From CAZOIA01 sp964579675 (GTDB lineage: Bacteria > Planctomycetota > Phycisphaerae > UBA1845 > PWPN01), in contig CAZOIA010000306.1 of assembly GCA_964579675.1 (NCBI GenBank), forward strand, positions 1-5,151: a stretch of 5,151 nt of DNA, given 5' to 3'. Positions 1-4,873 of the stretch are shown here, piece after piece (positions within the stretch are counted from its first letter, which is position 1; every line of letters begins with the position of its first letter). Both the position numbers and the translations under genes were made by a program. A model generated the notes under the pieces. It had not been told where the DNA came from. It saw only the letters and a list, made by a program, of their open reading frames with translations, and searched no databases.

Positions 1-51
1 GCTTTTTGAAAAAACCGCGCGAAAATCGCAAAGATCACGCTTGGTCAAGGA
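1..51 (-). terminator. weak candidate terminator after the aminotransferase
   Basis: Read on the minus strand, about 22 nt past the aminotransferase stop codon there is a 4-bp stem (GCGA/TCGC, plus-strand 19-22 and 26-29) with a 3-nt loop. Four bases later comes a run of six T (plus-strand A at 9-14). The layout resembles a Rho-independent terminator, but the stem is short and the gap to the T-run is longer than usual, so it could be chance. The window ends here and nothing upstream of base 1 can be assessed. Confidence 0.3.
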
Positions 52-1290
52 CTAGCGCCGGGCCATTCCTCTCTGCACCTTGGCTAGGGTGGTGACTATG
101 TCGTCCATGTCGGACCGCTCCGCCAGCAGCATCGACTGAAGCAGCCAGATACTGTGATCGCAAACCCAGGCACTGTTGGGGCAGTCCATTACCTGGATGG
201 CTTCGGGGTGAGCCCGCGCCAACTTCTTCAGCCCGGGTTGCTCCGACAGCGGCATCGTATAGCCCGGGACCGCGGGGATGCCCTCAGCGGCCAGGGCCTT
301 GACCACCGCGTCGCGCCCGTGCCCGCCGAAACCAGAGGGATCCATTAGAATACAGTAGAGGTGATAAGCGTGGCGGTCCACGTACGGCAGGACCTGGGGC
401 GGGGCTATCCCGGGGATGCCGGCGAGCTGCTCGGTCAGGTAAGCGGCGTTTTCGCTGCGTCGCTCGGTCTGGGCCTCCAGGTCCTCCAGCCGGATCGTGA
501 GCAGGGCGGCCAGGTACTCACTGGGCCGGTAGTTCCAGCCCAGGCGATGATACTCCCACCGCTCGCCGGTCGGCGTCCGCCCGACGTCCTGGAACGCGAG
601 CACCCGGGCATCGAGCTCAGCATCGTTCGTCACGACCGCTCCCCCCTCCCCGGAGGTCAGGTTCTTGGTGGATTGAAAGCTGAACGCGCCGATCGCCCCG
701 ATCACCCCCACCGGCTCACCGTAGCACCGGGCACCGTGGGCCTGGGCACAATCCTCGATGACCGGGAGCCCGTGTTTTGACGCGATGGCGTTGATACGCC
801 TCATGTCGGCGGGATGGCCGGCCAGGTGCACTGCAACAATGGCCCGGGTAATCCCCGGGCTGATCGCCTGTTCCAGTGCGTCGGGGTCGATGCAGAAGCT
901 CCGGCGATCGACGTCCACGAACCGCAGCGTGCAACGGCGATCGAGCGGGGCACTGGCGGTGGCGATGAAGGTGTAGTTGGGTAATATGATCTCGCCGCCG
1001 GCCTCCCAACCGTCGAGGTCCAGGATCGCGGCGATGGCTGCGGCGATGGCATCGGTGCCGTGGGTGAGCATCCGCCCGAACTTCGCCCCGCAGTAGCTCG
1101 CCAAGCGGGCGGCGAACTCAGCGGCCTTCGGCCCGGGCAGACCTTCGACCCCGGACAGATACACTTCGCGCAGGGCCGGCTCGATCCGCTCCCGCCATTC
1201 GTCCCGGCTGACGAGAGGCCAACTCGGCCACGGGCGGGCCTTCGTATCCCGAACCGGCGTCCCGCCCTCGATTGCCAACGTCTCGCCCAT
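52..1290 (-). CDS. DegT/DnrJ/EryC1/StrS family PLP-dependent aminotransferase
   Basis: This 412-residue protein is a type I-fold aminotransferase of the family that transaminates keto-sugars and cyclitols during synthesis of amino-sugars, O-antigens and aminocyclitols in the cytoplasm. Its length is normal for the family. The N-terminal ALxxGGxPVR-like start (residues 5-14) is typical of the StsC/AHBA-synthase branch. HGTDA at 77-81 matches the phosphate-binding SGTxA segment. EDCAQAHGA (179-187) carries the Asp180 that should contact the pyridine nitrogen. FSFQSTKNLTSGEGGA (203-218) holds Lys209, the expected Schiff-base lysine. GWNYRPSE (251-258) is the conserved GxNxR segment. The ATG at 1288-1290 has only a weak purine-rich sequence (GAGAG, plus-strand 1299-1303) eight bases upstream, and that sequence lies inside a heptad repeat. 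The gene follows the SGNH hydrolase on the same strand after 105 bp, so co-transcription is possible. No sugar-pathway partners are in view, so the substrate is unknown. Confidence 0.94.
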   Translation of the reverse strand: MGETLAIEGGTPVRDTKARPWPSWPLVSRDEWRERIEPALREVYLSGVEGLPGPKAAEFAARLASYCGAKFGRMLTHGTDAIAAAIAAILDLDGWEAGGEIILPNYTFIATASAPLDRRCTLRFVDVDRRSFCIDPDALEQAISPGITRAIVAVHLAGHPADMRRINAIASKHGLPVIEDCAQAHGARCYGEPVGVIGAIGAFSFQSTKNLTSGEGGAVVTNDAELDARVLAFQDVGRTPTGERWEYHRLGWNYRPSEYLAALLTIRLEDLEAQTERRSENAAYLTEQLAGIPGIAPPQVLPYVDRHAYHLYCILMDPSGFGGHGRDAVVKALAAEGIPAVPGYTMPLSEQPGLKKLARAHPEAIQVMDCPNSAWVCDHSIWLLQSMLLAERSDMDDIVTTLAKVQRGMARR

Positions 1291-1292
1291 TG

Positions 1293-1373
1293 GAGCAGCT
1301 CTCGGCTTTCAGCAGTCAGCCATCGGCTGTCAACGCCGCGGCCCCCCTCAATCCCCATCTCTCAGCTCTCAAT
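1293..1373. repeat. degenerate heptanucleotide tandem repeat (consensus NNTCRGC on plus strand)
   Basis: Six uninterrupted 7-bp units run from 1293 to 1334. Five contain CAGC or CGGC at the 3' end, and the sixth reads TGTCAAC. Four of the six match NNTCRGC exactly (1300-1306, 1307-1313, 1314-1320, 1321-1327). A second, weaker block of four 7-mers (1346-1373) includes TCTCAGC at 1360-1366 and TCTCAAT at 1367-1373, out of phase with the first block by four bases. On the minus strand the unit reads GCYGANN. The block fills most of the gap between the hydrolase and the aminotransferase and ends two bases before the latter's ATG, so it also supplies the ribosome-binding region. Confidence 0.75.
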
Positions 1374-1395
1374 TGCCTGCTCCCCGCGCGCCGCT

Positions 1396-2115
1396 TTACG
1401 GCTCCTCCCCCAGCAGTTCCCGCAGCTTTCCTTCAATCGCAATCGCCCACATCTCGTAGCCCCTCTGCGTCGGGTGCAGGTAGTCCGGCATGATGTCCTT
1501 CGTGAGCGTTCCATCCGGCTTCAGGAAGTGGACGCCGATGTCCATGTAATGGATCATTTTCCCGTCGGCCAGCTTTGATGCGATCTTACTGGCCTTGGCG
1601 TTCTTTGCCCGCTGAGGACAGGGTTTCTCTCCCCGCGGAAAGATCCCCAATACAAGCACTTTGGTGCGGGGCAGCTTCGTCCGCAGTTCCCTGACGATCG
1701 TGGTGATCCCGTCCGCGATCTCTTCCGCCGTGTTGTCGCCCGAGTTGTTGGTCCCGATCATCAACACCGCCGCCTTGGGTGAAATCCCGTCGATATTCCC
1801 GTGATCCAGGCGCCACAGCACGTGCTGGGTCCGGTCGCCGCCGATACCCAGGTTCATCGCCTTGCGGCGCCGGTAGTATTTCTCCCAGACCTCCTTGCCC
1901 GTGTTCTCCCAGCCATGCGTGATCGAGTCGCCGATGAAGATCAGATCGACGTTGCCCTGTTTGGCCCGCGCGTTGAAGCTCTCGTGCCGCTGGACCCAGC
2001 GCTGCTGCTCACGCGGCACAGGTGTCACCGCACTATGCTTGCCGACGGCGTCGGCCAGAACCCCGCCCGAGACAACCAGCAACCCGATCCCTGCAAGTAC
2101 CGTTCTGCGCTTCAC
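1396..2115 (-). CDS. exported SGNH/GDSL hydrolase, PAF-acetylhydrolase-like
   Basis: This 239-residue protein is predicted to be a secreted serine esterase of the SGNH superfamily, closest in pattern to the PAF-acetylhydrolase IB beta/gamma type. Such enzymes remove acetyl or acyl groups from lipids or polysaccharides. All four blocks are present: FIGDSIT (60-66) with nucleophile Ser64; NLGIGGDRT (88-96) with the block II glycine; MIGTNNSGD (119-127) with Asn123; and DYLHP (211-215) with the Asp211/His214 pair. The N-terminus is KRR followed by a hydrophobic stretch to about residue 20, then ADA as a plausible signal-peptidase site around 23. The KRRTVL segment also resembles a Tat twin-arginine motif, though not the full consensus. 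Translation starts at GTG (plus-strand 2113-2115), supported by GGAG (plus-strand 2124-2127) eight bases upstream. The stop lies 105 bp before the aminotransferase start. The native substrate cannot be told from the sequence. Confidence 0.94.
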   Translation of the reverse strand: MKRRTVLAGIGLLVVSGGVLADAVGKHSAVTPVPREQQRWVQRHESFNARAKQGNVDLIFIGDSITHGWENTGKEVWEKYYRRRKAMNLGIGGDRTQHVLWRLDHGNIDGISPKAAVLMIGTNNSGDNTAEEIADGITTIVRELRTKLPRTKVLVLGIFPRGEKPCPQRAKNAKASKIASKLADGKMIHYMDIGVHFLKPDGTLTKDIMPDYLHPTQRGYEMWAIAIEGKLRELLGEEP

Positions 2116-2159
2116 TTGTGGTTCTCCAATTGAATGTCCTTGCCAACAATACCTGAAAC

Positions 2160-2176
2160 CAGCCCGAACAGGGCTG
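2160..2176. repeat. 6-bp stem inverted repeat upstream of the SGNH hydrolase
   Basis: CAGCCC (2160-2165) and GGGCTG (2171-2176) are perfect inverted repeats around a 5-nt spacer. The element lies 45 bp upstream of the hydrolase GTG. Without a T-run on either side it is not a convincing terminator. An operator or 5'-leader hairpin is possible, and chance is also possible in GC-rich DNA. Confidence 0.35.
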
Positions 2177-2248
2177 ATCCCGCGGCGAGGAGCTTAACCG
2201 GTGCGGGCGAACTTCGCCAGATCTCGCCCGGCGGTTCGCGCCAGCCTT

Positions 2249-2263
2249 GGGCACCACGTGCCC
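2249..2263. promoter_or_regulatory. perfect 15-bp inverted repeat in the divergent region, candidate operator
   Basis: GGGCAC (2249-2254) and GTGCCC (2258-2263) are exact inverted repeats around CAC. The element sits in the 251-bp region between the divergently transcribed hydrolase and methyltransferase, about 70 bp upstream of the methyltransferase's candidate -10 box. The size and symmetry suit a dimeric regulator. No regulator gene is nearby and the factor is unknown. Confidence 0.4.
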
Positions 2264-2303
2264 GCAGCTCGCTTGCCTCAGGTGATTCGGCACGGGAAGA
2301 TGA

Positions 2304-2335
2304 CGTCCCCTCAACGGGACGCCGACGAGTACAAT
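2304..2335 (+). promoter_or_regulatory. candidate methyltransferase promoter: -10 box with an overlapping inverted repeat
   Basis: TACAAT at 2330-2335 matches five of six positions of the sigma70 -10 consensus and would place the transcription start near 2342, about 25 bp before the chosen ATG. No recognisable -35 box lies 16-18 bp upstream. In its place is a perfect inverted repeat, CGTCCC (2304-2309) and GGGACG (2316-2321), with a 6-nt spacer. A promoter lacking a -35 and carrying a palindrome at that position could be activator-dependent or repressor-controlled. That reading is an inference. Confidence 0.4.
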
Positions 2336-2351
2336 GGGATTCAGGACCGGC

Positions 2352-2357
2352 AAGGAG
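2352..2357 (+). promoter_or_regulatory. ribosome binding site deciding the methyltransferase start
   Basis: AAGGAG lies nine bases before the ATG at 2367. The reading frame is open further upstream to an ATG at 2334, but that codon overlaps the candidate -10 box and has no Shine-Dalgarno sequence. The 2367 start also places the conserved CPWW motif near the N-terminus. Confidence 0.75.
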
Positions 2358-2366
2358 CAATGCCCA

Positions 2367-2915
2367 ATGGCTTACCAGGTATGCCCGTGGTGGCACGCTT
2401 ACTGGTTCGACAATGCCATGCGCCGACTGCTCTATCGGACCGACAGCGTCTTCGGGCCTTACGTGACGCCGGGGATGTCCGTCATGGACGTCGGCTGCGG
2501 TATGGGTTTCAATGCCATCGGCCTGGCGAAGATCGTTGGGGATGAGGGCTGCGTCATTGCCGTTGACCTCCAGCCTCAGATGTTGGAAGTCCTCCGGAAA
2601 CGTGCGGCGCGAGCCGGCGTCGGCCATCGAATTCGCACGCACCAATGCGAGTCGGACTTCCTCGGCGTTCATGACGCCGTCGATTTCGCCGTCGCCTTCT
2701 GGATGGTGCATGAGGTTCCGGACCCTCGTGGTTTTCTGCAACAGATGCGCTCATGTCTGGTCGCGAACGGCAAGTTCCTGATCGCTGAGCCCCGATTTCA
2801 CGTTTCGCCCAAGATGTTCCAGGACATGCTGGCCACCGCCGGGGGCGCCGGGCTGGAAGTGTGCGACGAGCCTCACATCCGACTCAGCCGGGCTGTGGTA
2901 CTCCGCCGAGAGTAG
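2367..2915 (+). CDS. class I SAM-dependent methyltransferase, small 'CPWW' type
   Basis: This 182-residue cytoplasmic protein has a complete Rossmann-like methyltransferase core. VMDVGCGMGFN (39-49) is motif I, the glycine-rich S-adenosylmethionine loop. VIAVDLQPQML (63-73) carries the acidic Asp67 expected to bind the ribose hydroxyls. DFAVAFWMVHEVPD (106-119) is the motif IV region, and GKFLIAEP (135-142) is the following strand. The N-terminus, CPWWHAYWFDNAMRRLLY (6-23), is a conserved lead-in I recall from a family of small bacterial and archaeal methyltransferases of unknown substrate. A longer form from 2334 (193 residues) is possible but less likely. The gene stands alone on the plus strand, divergent from the hydrolase, with no partner to indicate substrate. 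A small-molecule acceptor is plausible; no RNA- or DNA-binding domain is visible. Confidence 0.92.
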   Translation: MAYQVCPWWHAYWFDNAMRRLLYRTDSVFGPYVTPGMSVMDVGCGMGFNAIGLAKIVGDEGCVIAVDLQPQMLEVLRKRAARAGVGHRIRTHQCESDFLGVHDAVDFAVAFWMVHEVPDPRGFLQQMRSCLVANGKFLIAEPRFHVSPKMFQDMLATAGGAGLEVCDEPHIRLSRAVVLRRE

Positions 2916-2956
2916 CCGCCGAATCCGGGCCGGAACCTGGCAACTCACCTCACCTG

Positions 2957-2977
2957 GGCCGAAGGGCTTGAACGGCC
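2957..2977 (+). terminator. GC hairpin after the methyltransferase, doubtful terminator
   Basis: GGCCG (2957-2961) and CGGCC (2973-2977) form a perfect 5-bp stem around an 11-nt loop, 41 bp past the methyltransferase stop. Only TTA follows, with no T-run, so a classical intrinsic terminator is unlikely. The position is the only argument for a role in ending transcription. Confidence 0.25.
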
Positions 2978-3018
2978 TTACCCATTGAGATTGCAGCAGG
3001 CACACCGGGCGTGAATTC

Positions 3019-3047
3019 CATAAGACCTTATACAACAAGGAATTATG
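3019..3047. repeat. nested AT-rich hairpin
   Basis: CATAA (3019-3023) pairs with TTATG (3043-3047), and inside it CCTT (3026-3029) pairs with AAGG (3037-3040). A 2x2 internal loop separates the two helices and a 7-nt loop closes the inner one. It is an AT-rich island in otherwise GC-rich DNA. Function is unknown; it could be the 3'-end structure of the methyltransferase transcript or a protein-binding site. Confidence 0.4.
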
Positions 3048-3157
3048 CGAGACCAGCTTCGACGTTGCCTGCGGCAGGGAGCCCTGATGGCAATGCGTTG
3101 GGCGCCTGTCCTGGCTGTGCCCCCCTTCACCATGGTCCGCAACACCCCCGGACGTAC

Positions 3158-3171
3158 TTGTCAAGTGACAA
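3158..3171. promoter_or_regulatory. perfect 6-2-6 palindrome, candidate operator of the protease promoter
   Basis: TTGTCA (3158-3163) and TGACAA (3166-3171) are exact inverted repeats separated by AG. The element ends 42 bp upstream of the protease -35 box, a usual place for an activator site. The size and symmetry suit a dimeric helix-turn-helix regulator, but the factor cannot be named from this window. Confidence 0.5.
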
Positions 3172-3213
3172 CAGATTCTGGTCATCCTTGGCTCACTGGT
3201 CCCTCTTGCGGCC

Positions 3214-3242
3214 TTGACTTCGGCGGCCGTTCCCTGTAGAGT
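3214..3242 (+). promoter_or_regulatory. sigma70-type promoter of the serine protease
   Basis: TTGACT (3214-3219) matches five of six -35 consensus positions. After an ideal 17-bp spacer, TAGAGT (3237-3242) matches four of six -10 positions. Transcription would begin near 3249 and leave a leader of about 200 nt before the protease ATG. It is the best -35/-10 pair seen upstream of that gene. Confidence 0.6.
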
Positions 3243-3340
3243 ACTTTGAAATGGAAGGGTCCCCAGGAGGATGCAAGGGGGGCGAGAAGGAAATCGGTAC
3301 TGTACTTCCGTCGGTCTATTAGTGCCGCAAGCTCTATGGC

Positions 3341-3402
3341 TGGGTGCTGTGGTTGTATCCGGCCACCCATGCTGTCCGACCGGCGTGAGCGACCGGCTCA
3401 CG
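3341..3402 (+). promoter_or_regulatory. two hairpins in the protease 5' leader
   Basis: The first hairpin pairs TGGGTG (3341-3346) with CACCCA (3364-3369) across a 17-nt loop. The second pairs CGTGAGC (3384-3390) with GCTCACG (3396-3402) across a 5-nt loop, a stable 7-bp stem ending 35 nt before the ribosome-binding site. A 7-nt direct repeat, CGACCGG, occurs at 3377-3383 and 3390-3396, the second copy filling the loop. I do not recognise a known riboswitch class. mRNA stabilisation or translational control is possible. Confidence 0.4.
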
Positions 3403-3437
3403 AGAGGGTGGCGATGACGTGGAAGTTCTCAAGGGGC

Positions 3438-3443
3438 GGGAGG
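3438..3443 (+). promoter_or_regulatory. ribosome binding site deciding the protease start
   Basis: GGGAGG lies five bases before the ATG at 3449. The frame is open to an ATG at 3419, but that start lacks a Shine-Dalgarno sequence and would put ten extra residues, including acidic ones, in front of the signal peptide. Confidence 0.75.
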
Positions 3444-3448
3444 TAGTG

Positions 3449-4477
3449 ATGAGATTCCGGCGTTACACGGTAATCGTGGCGTGCGCGTTGTTGGCTTGGG
3501 GAGGCGCGTCGGCTCGCGGGGACGCGGTTCTCACGGAATACTACCCGGTGATTATGGCGGGATCATCGTCTCCGTCGCTCTCTCCTTCCGACTGTCCCGC
3601 CAAGCGGGTGGATCCGAACACGGCGGATTCGCCGTTTGCCGGTGTCGGCAGCTTCGAGTTGGTGCACGGCGCGAACACGTATCTTTGCACCGGTGTGCCA
3701 ATCAGCTCCCGGCACGTCCTGACGGCGGCCCATGCGCTCGACGTGAACTACGACGGCCAGATCGACTTCACGCCCGGCAACGTGACCTTCAATCTCAACT
3801 ACGGAAGCGATTTCTCGCATGCCATCACGGCCGCACAACTTGCTGTCCATCCGGGTTACCCGGGGTTCTCCTTCGCGGAGGTTACCCACGACGACATCGC
3901 GATCATCACCCTGGCCAACGATCTGCCCACCGGGGTCCCGATCTACGATCTCTACACCGGGCAGTTGCCGATCGGCGAAACGCTTACGATGGTGGGATAC
4001 GGCCACTCGGGCTATGGCGACGTCGGGTGGGAGTGGGACTACCGTGCGAGATTCAACGTGAAACGCGTCGGCCACAACAACGCAGATGTCTTTGTCCAGG
4101 ACGATGAGGGCGGCCCGCTGAACGAGGTTTTCATGTTCGATTTCGACGACCCGACCGTTACCGACCCGCTGGATCCTCGAAACCACTGGGGAGGCCTGAG
4201 CCTGGGCAATGACGTCGAAACACAGTTGGGGTTCGGCGACTCGGGCGGCCCCAGCTTCGTCTTCGAGGATGGCGAATGGAAGGTCGCGGGCATCAACACG
4301 TTTGTGGCCTCATTCATGGGAGGTCTAGATCCGCCCCTGTTCACTTCTGCCGGAGGAGGCATGCTCGTGGGGGGGTACGAGCAGTGGATCACCAGCACGA
4401 TTCCGGCTCCCGGTGCTCTTGTTCTGGGGGCGATCGGGCTGGCCATGGTGGGCTGGGCCAAGCGGCGTTTCGGGTAG
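3449..4477 (+). CDS. exported trypsin-like (S1) serine protease with PEP-CTERM sorting tail
   Basis: This 342-residue protein is predicted to be exported and then processed or anchored at the envelope by an exosortase. A signal peptide (about 1-25: FRR, a hydrophobic core, cleavage near ASARGDA) is followed by a low-complexity Ser/Pro segment (39-47). The protease domain (about 63-315) has the S1 triad: His95 in LTAAHAL, Asp149 in DDIAIITL, and Ser265 in GDSGGP. Cys80 lies 15 residues before His95, as Cys42 does in chymotrypsin, but its usual partner after the His is Ala96. The position six before Ser265 is Gln259, not the Asp of trypsin, so Arg/Lys specificity is doubtful. DVNYDGQIDF (98-107) resembles a calcium-binding EF/dockerin loop. 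The C-terminus has IPAPGA (318-323), a hydrophobic helix with GW (335-336), then KRR (338-340). It has its own promoter and a long leader. No exosortase gene is in the window and the substrate is unknown. Confidence 0.93.
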   Translation: MRFRRYTVIVACALLAWGGASARGDAVLTEYYPVIMAGSSSPSLSPSDCPAKRVDPNTADSPFAGVGSFELVHGANTYLCTGVPISSRHVLTAAHALDVNYDGQIDFTPGNVTFNLNYGSDFSHAITAAQLAVHPGYPGFSFAEVTHDDIAIITLANDLPTGVPIYDLYTGQLPIGETLTMVGYGHSGYGDVGWEWDYRARFNVKRVGHNNADVFVQDDEGGPLNEVFMFDFDDPTVTDPLDPRNHWGGLSLGNDVETQLGFGDSGGPSFVFEDGEWKVAGINTFVASFMGGLDPPLFTSAGGGMLVGGYEQWITSTIPAPGALVLGAIGLAMVGWAKRRFG

Positions 4478-4481
4478 TCGC

Positions 4482-4503
4482 GGGCAGGGGTGGGGAACTG
4501 CCC
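4482..4503 (+). terminator. hairpin directly after the protease stop, doubtful terminator
   Basis: GGGCAG (4482-4487) and CTGCCC (4498-4503) form a perfect 6-bp GC-rich stem with a 10-nt loop, beginning four bases past the stop codon. No T-run follows, so it may protect the 3' end or contribute to Rho-dependent termination rather than act as a classical terminator. Confidence 0.35.
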
Positions 4504-4608
4504 AGGGAGCGGGCCGTGGCAGGCTCCGGTCCCGTAAAGAGTAGTCTCAGGTCTTGTCCGGCTTTCGAACGCGGGCGGGGGCGCAACGGGCCGGCGGATC
4601 GTAACATC

Positions 4609-4621
4609 CCTTAAATTAAGG
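4609..4621. promoter_or_regulatory. AT-rich 13-bp palindrome, candidate operator
   Basis: CCTTAA (4609-4614) and TTAAGG (4616-4621) are exact inverted repeats around a single A. The site stands out as AT-rich within GC-rich surroundings and lies about 90 bp upstream of the -35 box of the next gene. It could bind a dimeric regulator. No factor can be assigned. Confidence 0.4.
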
Positions 4622-4652
4622 ACTTGTGGGAGGAGATAGCCTTGCTCCGTCC

Positions 4653-4706
4653 GGTCGAGGGGCGACCTTGTGGGCTTGCGGGATACGCCTGAATTTTTTT
4701 CTTTTT
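4653..4706 (+). terminator. hairpin and T-rich tract upstream of the last gene's promoter
   Basis: GGTCG (4653-4657) and CGACC (4663-4667) form a perfect 5-bp stem with a 5-nt loop. An uninterrupted run of seven T (4694-4700) and a further five T (4702-4706) follow. The stem is 26 bp from the first T-run, too far for a standard terminator, although an alternative GGCG/CGCC pairing (4661-4664 with 4686-4689) ends closer. The T tract may instead act as an UP-like element for the promoter immediately downstream. Confidence 0.25.
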
Positions 4707-4709
4707 CTG

Positions 4710-4738
4710 TTGCACTTATCCGGACGGGCTGGTACAAT
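4710..4738 (+). promoter_or_regulatory. extended -10 sigma70-type promoter of the last gene
   Basis: TACAAT (4733-4738) matches five of six -10 positions and is preceded by TG at 4730-4731 with one base between, the extended -10 arrangement. Seventeen bases upstream is TTGCAC (4710-4715), which keeps the essential TTG of the -35 box. A T-rich tract lies directly upstream. Transcription would start near 4745, giving a leader of about 135 nt. Confidence 0.65.
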
Positions 4739-4750
4739 ATCTTTATCGCT

Positions 4751-4774
4751 GGTGAGAGGGAAGAGCGTCTCACC
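4751..4774 (+). promoter_or_regulatory. 7-bp hairpin at the 5' end of the leader
   Basis: GGTGAGA (4751-4757) and TCTCACC (4768-4774) pair perfectly around a 10-nt loop, starting within about six bases of the predicted transcription start. 5'-terminal hairpins often protect mRNA from decay. Its core, GTGAG/CTCAC, matches the stem in the protease leader at 3384-3402. Confidence 0.45.
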
Positions 4775-4843
4775 TCGGTATGTGCATCGAGTCATAGTCG
4801 CGCGTGTCGGCGCCAGGAGTGGGAGATCCGGGAAAAGCGTAAG

Positions 4844-4873
4844 CAGCTATAGGAACAGCTCAGCATAGGAGGG
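4844..4873 (+). promoter_or_regulatory. ribosome binding site with an upstream near-duplicate
   Basis: AGGAGGG (4867-4873) is a near-ideal Shine-Dalgarno sequence seven bases before the ATG at 4881 and fixes that start. The segment carrying it (CAGCATAGGA, 4861-4870) is nearly repeated 17 bases upstream as CAGCTATAGGA (4844-4854), giving a second AGGA that is too far from the ATG to serve it directly. Confidence 0.7.

Larger units (their letters stand above)
2916..3448. other. 533-bp gene-free region with regulatory structure
   Basis: No open frame here shows a recognisable domain, a good ribosome-binding site or a convincing coding pattern. The stretch holds a GC stem after the methyltransferase (2957-2977), a nested AT-rich hairpin (3019-3047), an operator-like palindrome (3158-3171), a promoter (3214-3242) and a leader with two hairpins ahead of the protease. 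It may also contain decayed sequence I cannot recognise. Confidence 0.6.

Noticed and set aside
2112..2741. Minus-strand open frame of 209 codons opposite the methyltransferase
   Set aside because: It is antisense to a gene with clear methyltransferase motifs and has no domain of its own.
2967..3078. Short GC palindromes such as CCTGC-G-GCAGG at 3068-3078
   Set aside because: An 11-bp GC-only inverted repeat is common by chance at this base composition and has no positional support.
3045..3239. Short plus-strand open frame of 64 codons after an AGGA
   Set aside because: The AGGA is only three bases from the ATG, the ATG lies inside a hairpin, and the frame crosses the candidate operator and protease promoter. 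The translation shows no family pattern.
2751..3401. Minus-strand open frame of 216 codons across the gap after the methyltransferase
   Set aside because: It starts at GTG without a ribosome-binding site, overlaps the methyltransferase 3' end in antisense, has no recognisable domain, and runs through the palindrome and promoter at 3158-3242. GC-rich DNA readily gives such frames.
3249..3448. Known riboswitch class in the protease leader
   Set aside because: I looked for c-di-GMP (GEMM) and cobalamin-like conserved elements and found none. Only simple hairpins are visible.
3563..4186. Long antisense frame within the protease gene
   Set aside because: It mirrors the protease coding sequence, which has an intact catalytic triad, signal peptide and sorting tail.
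4626..4868. Plus-strand open frame of 80 codons before the last gene
   Set aside because: It begins at GTG, spans the extended -10 promoter and leader hairpin, and its hydrophobic patch simply translates the T-rich tract.
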